From NCBI RefSeq assembly GCF_000321225.1, contig NW_004450582.1, positions 2,140,654-2,204,653 on the forward strand: a stretch of DNA of 64,000 nucleotides, written 5' to 3'. Made by a program: the position numbers and the translations under genes. This document shows positions 63,765 through 64,000 of the stretch, one piece after another. The stretch's first letter is position 1, and every line of letters starts with the position of its first letter. This stretch comes from Odobenus rosmarus divergens (Eukaryota > Chordata > Mammalia > Carnivora > Odobenidae). The notes beneath the pieces were generated by a model that saw only the letters and a list, made by a program, of their open reading frames with translations, was not told the origin of the DNA and made no database searches.

Positions 63765-64000
63765 TTAAGTTTTTATTTTAATTCCAGTTAGTTAACATAC
63801 AGTGTTATATTAGTTTGAGGTGTTCAATATAGTGATTCAACACTTCCATACATCCCCCTGTGCTTATCACAGCAAGTGCCCTCCTTACTCTCCATCACCT
63901 ATTTCACCCATCCCCACTACCTCCCTCCCCTCTGGTAACCATCAGATTGTTCTCTCTAATTAAGAGTTTGTTTCTTGCTTTCTCTCTCTCTCTCTTTTTC
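63765..64000 (-). mobile_element. L1 3' end, antisense, runs off right edge
   Basis: Antisense L1 3' UTR: AATTCCAGTTAGTTAACATA, TACAGTGTTATATTAGTTTG, CACCTATTTCACCCATCCCC, CCTCTGGTAACCATCAG. The rest of the element is outside the window. Confidence 0.88.

Noticed and set aside
1..64000. CRISPR arrays, operons, phage or bacterial defence systems, tRNA genes
   Set aside because: The repeats are SINEs and L1s with TSDs. The tRNA-like boxes belong to SINE heads, and the gene has introns with GT-AG borders. Nothing prokaryotic is present.

Overview
The window is vertebrate nuclear DNA from a carnivoran, most likely a caniform outside the dog family (bear, seal or mustelid type). The main evidence is about 26 full or partial copies of a tRNA-derived carnivore SINE (CAN SINE). 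They read GCCTGGGTGGCTCAG at the head, end in (AAATAA)n and A-rich tails, and are mostly flanked by perfect or near-perfect target-site duplications (TSDs). The sequence typical of the dog SINEC_Cf subfamily is absent. The L1 3' ends are also carnivore type. There is no prokaryotic gene, CRISPR array or operon; most open frames are shadows of L1 or SINE sequence.

One protein-coding gene is present: the 5' half of GUCY2C (guanylate cyclase C, the intestinal receptor for guanylin and uroguanylin) on the + strand. Ten coding exons between 35334 and 62309 join in phase with GT..AG borders. They encode about 425 residues: the signal peptide and nearly the whole extracellular ligand-binding domain. 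The transmembrane, kinase-homology and cyclase exons lie beyond the right edge. The frame is open throughout with no frameshift or stop.

Layout. 1-543: 5' end of a minus-strand L1 that runs off the left edge. 544-35000: intergenic DNA built from nested retrotransposons (5'-truncated L1s at 1289-5276, 14035-14712, 17608-18172 and 19690-20493; a large old L1 at 28139-33165 split by an endogenous-retrovirus LTR), ancient L2 and MIR, and hAT transposon fossils. 35060-35333: proximal promoter and 5' UTR candidate with HNF4-like and CDX-like motifs. 35334-64000: GUCY2C exons 1-10, with introns that hold SINEs, MIRs, a hAT element with intact 8-bp TSD, a tiny retrocopy of an mRNA 3' end, and a 5-kb old L1 in intron 8.

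I found no undescribed multi-gene system. The unusual items are structural. A 98-bp piece of an old L2 is recopied 2.5 kb away inside an L1, with a hairpin at its junction. One L1 carries what looks like a 3' transduction. SINEs have inserted repeatedly at the same site. An L1 deletion is marked by a SINE stub. A (TTTC)n microsatellite serves as the polypyrimidine tract of GUCY2C exon 3. Several glycosylation sequons of the receptor have changed relative to my recollection of the human protein. Repeat boundaries were read by eye and are good to about 10-30 bases unless a TSD is quoted.
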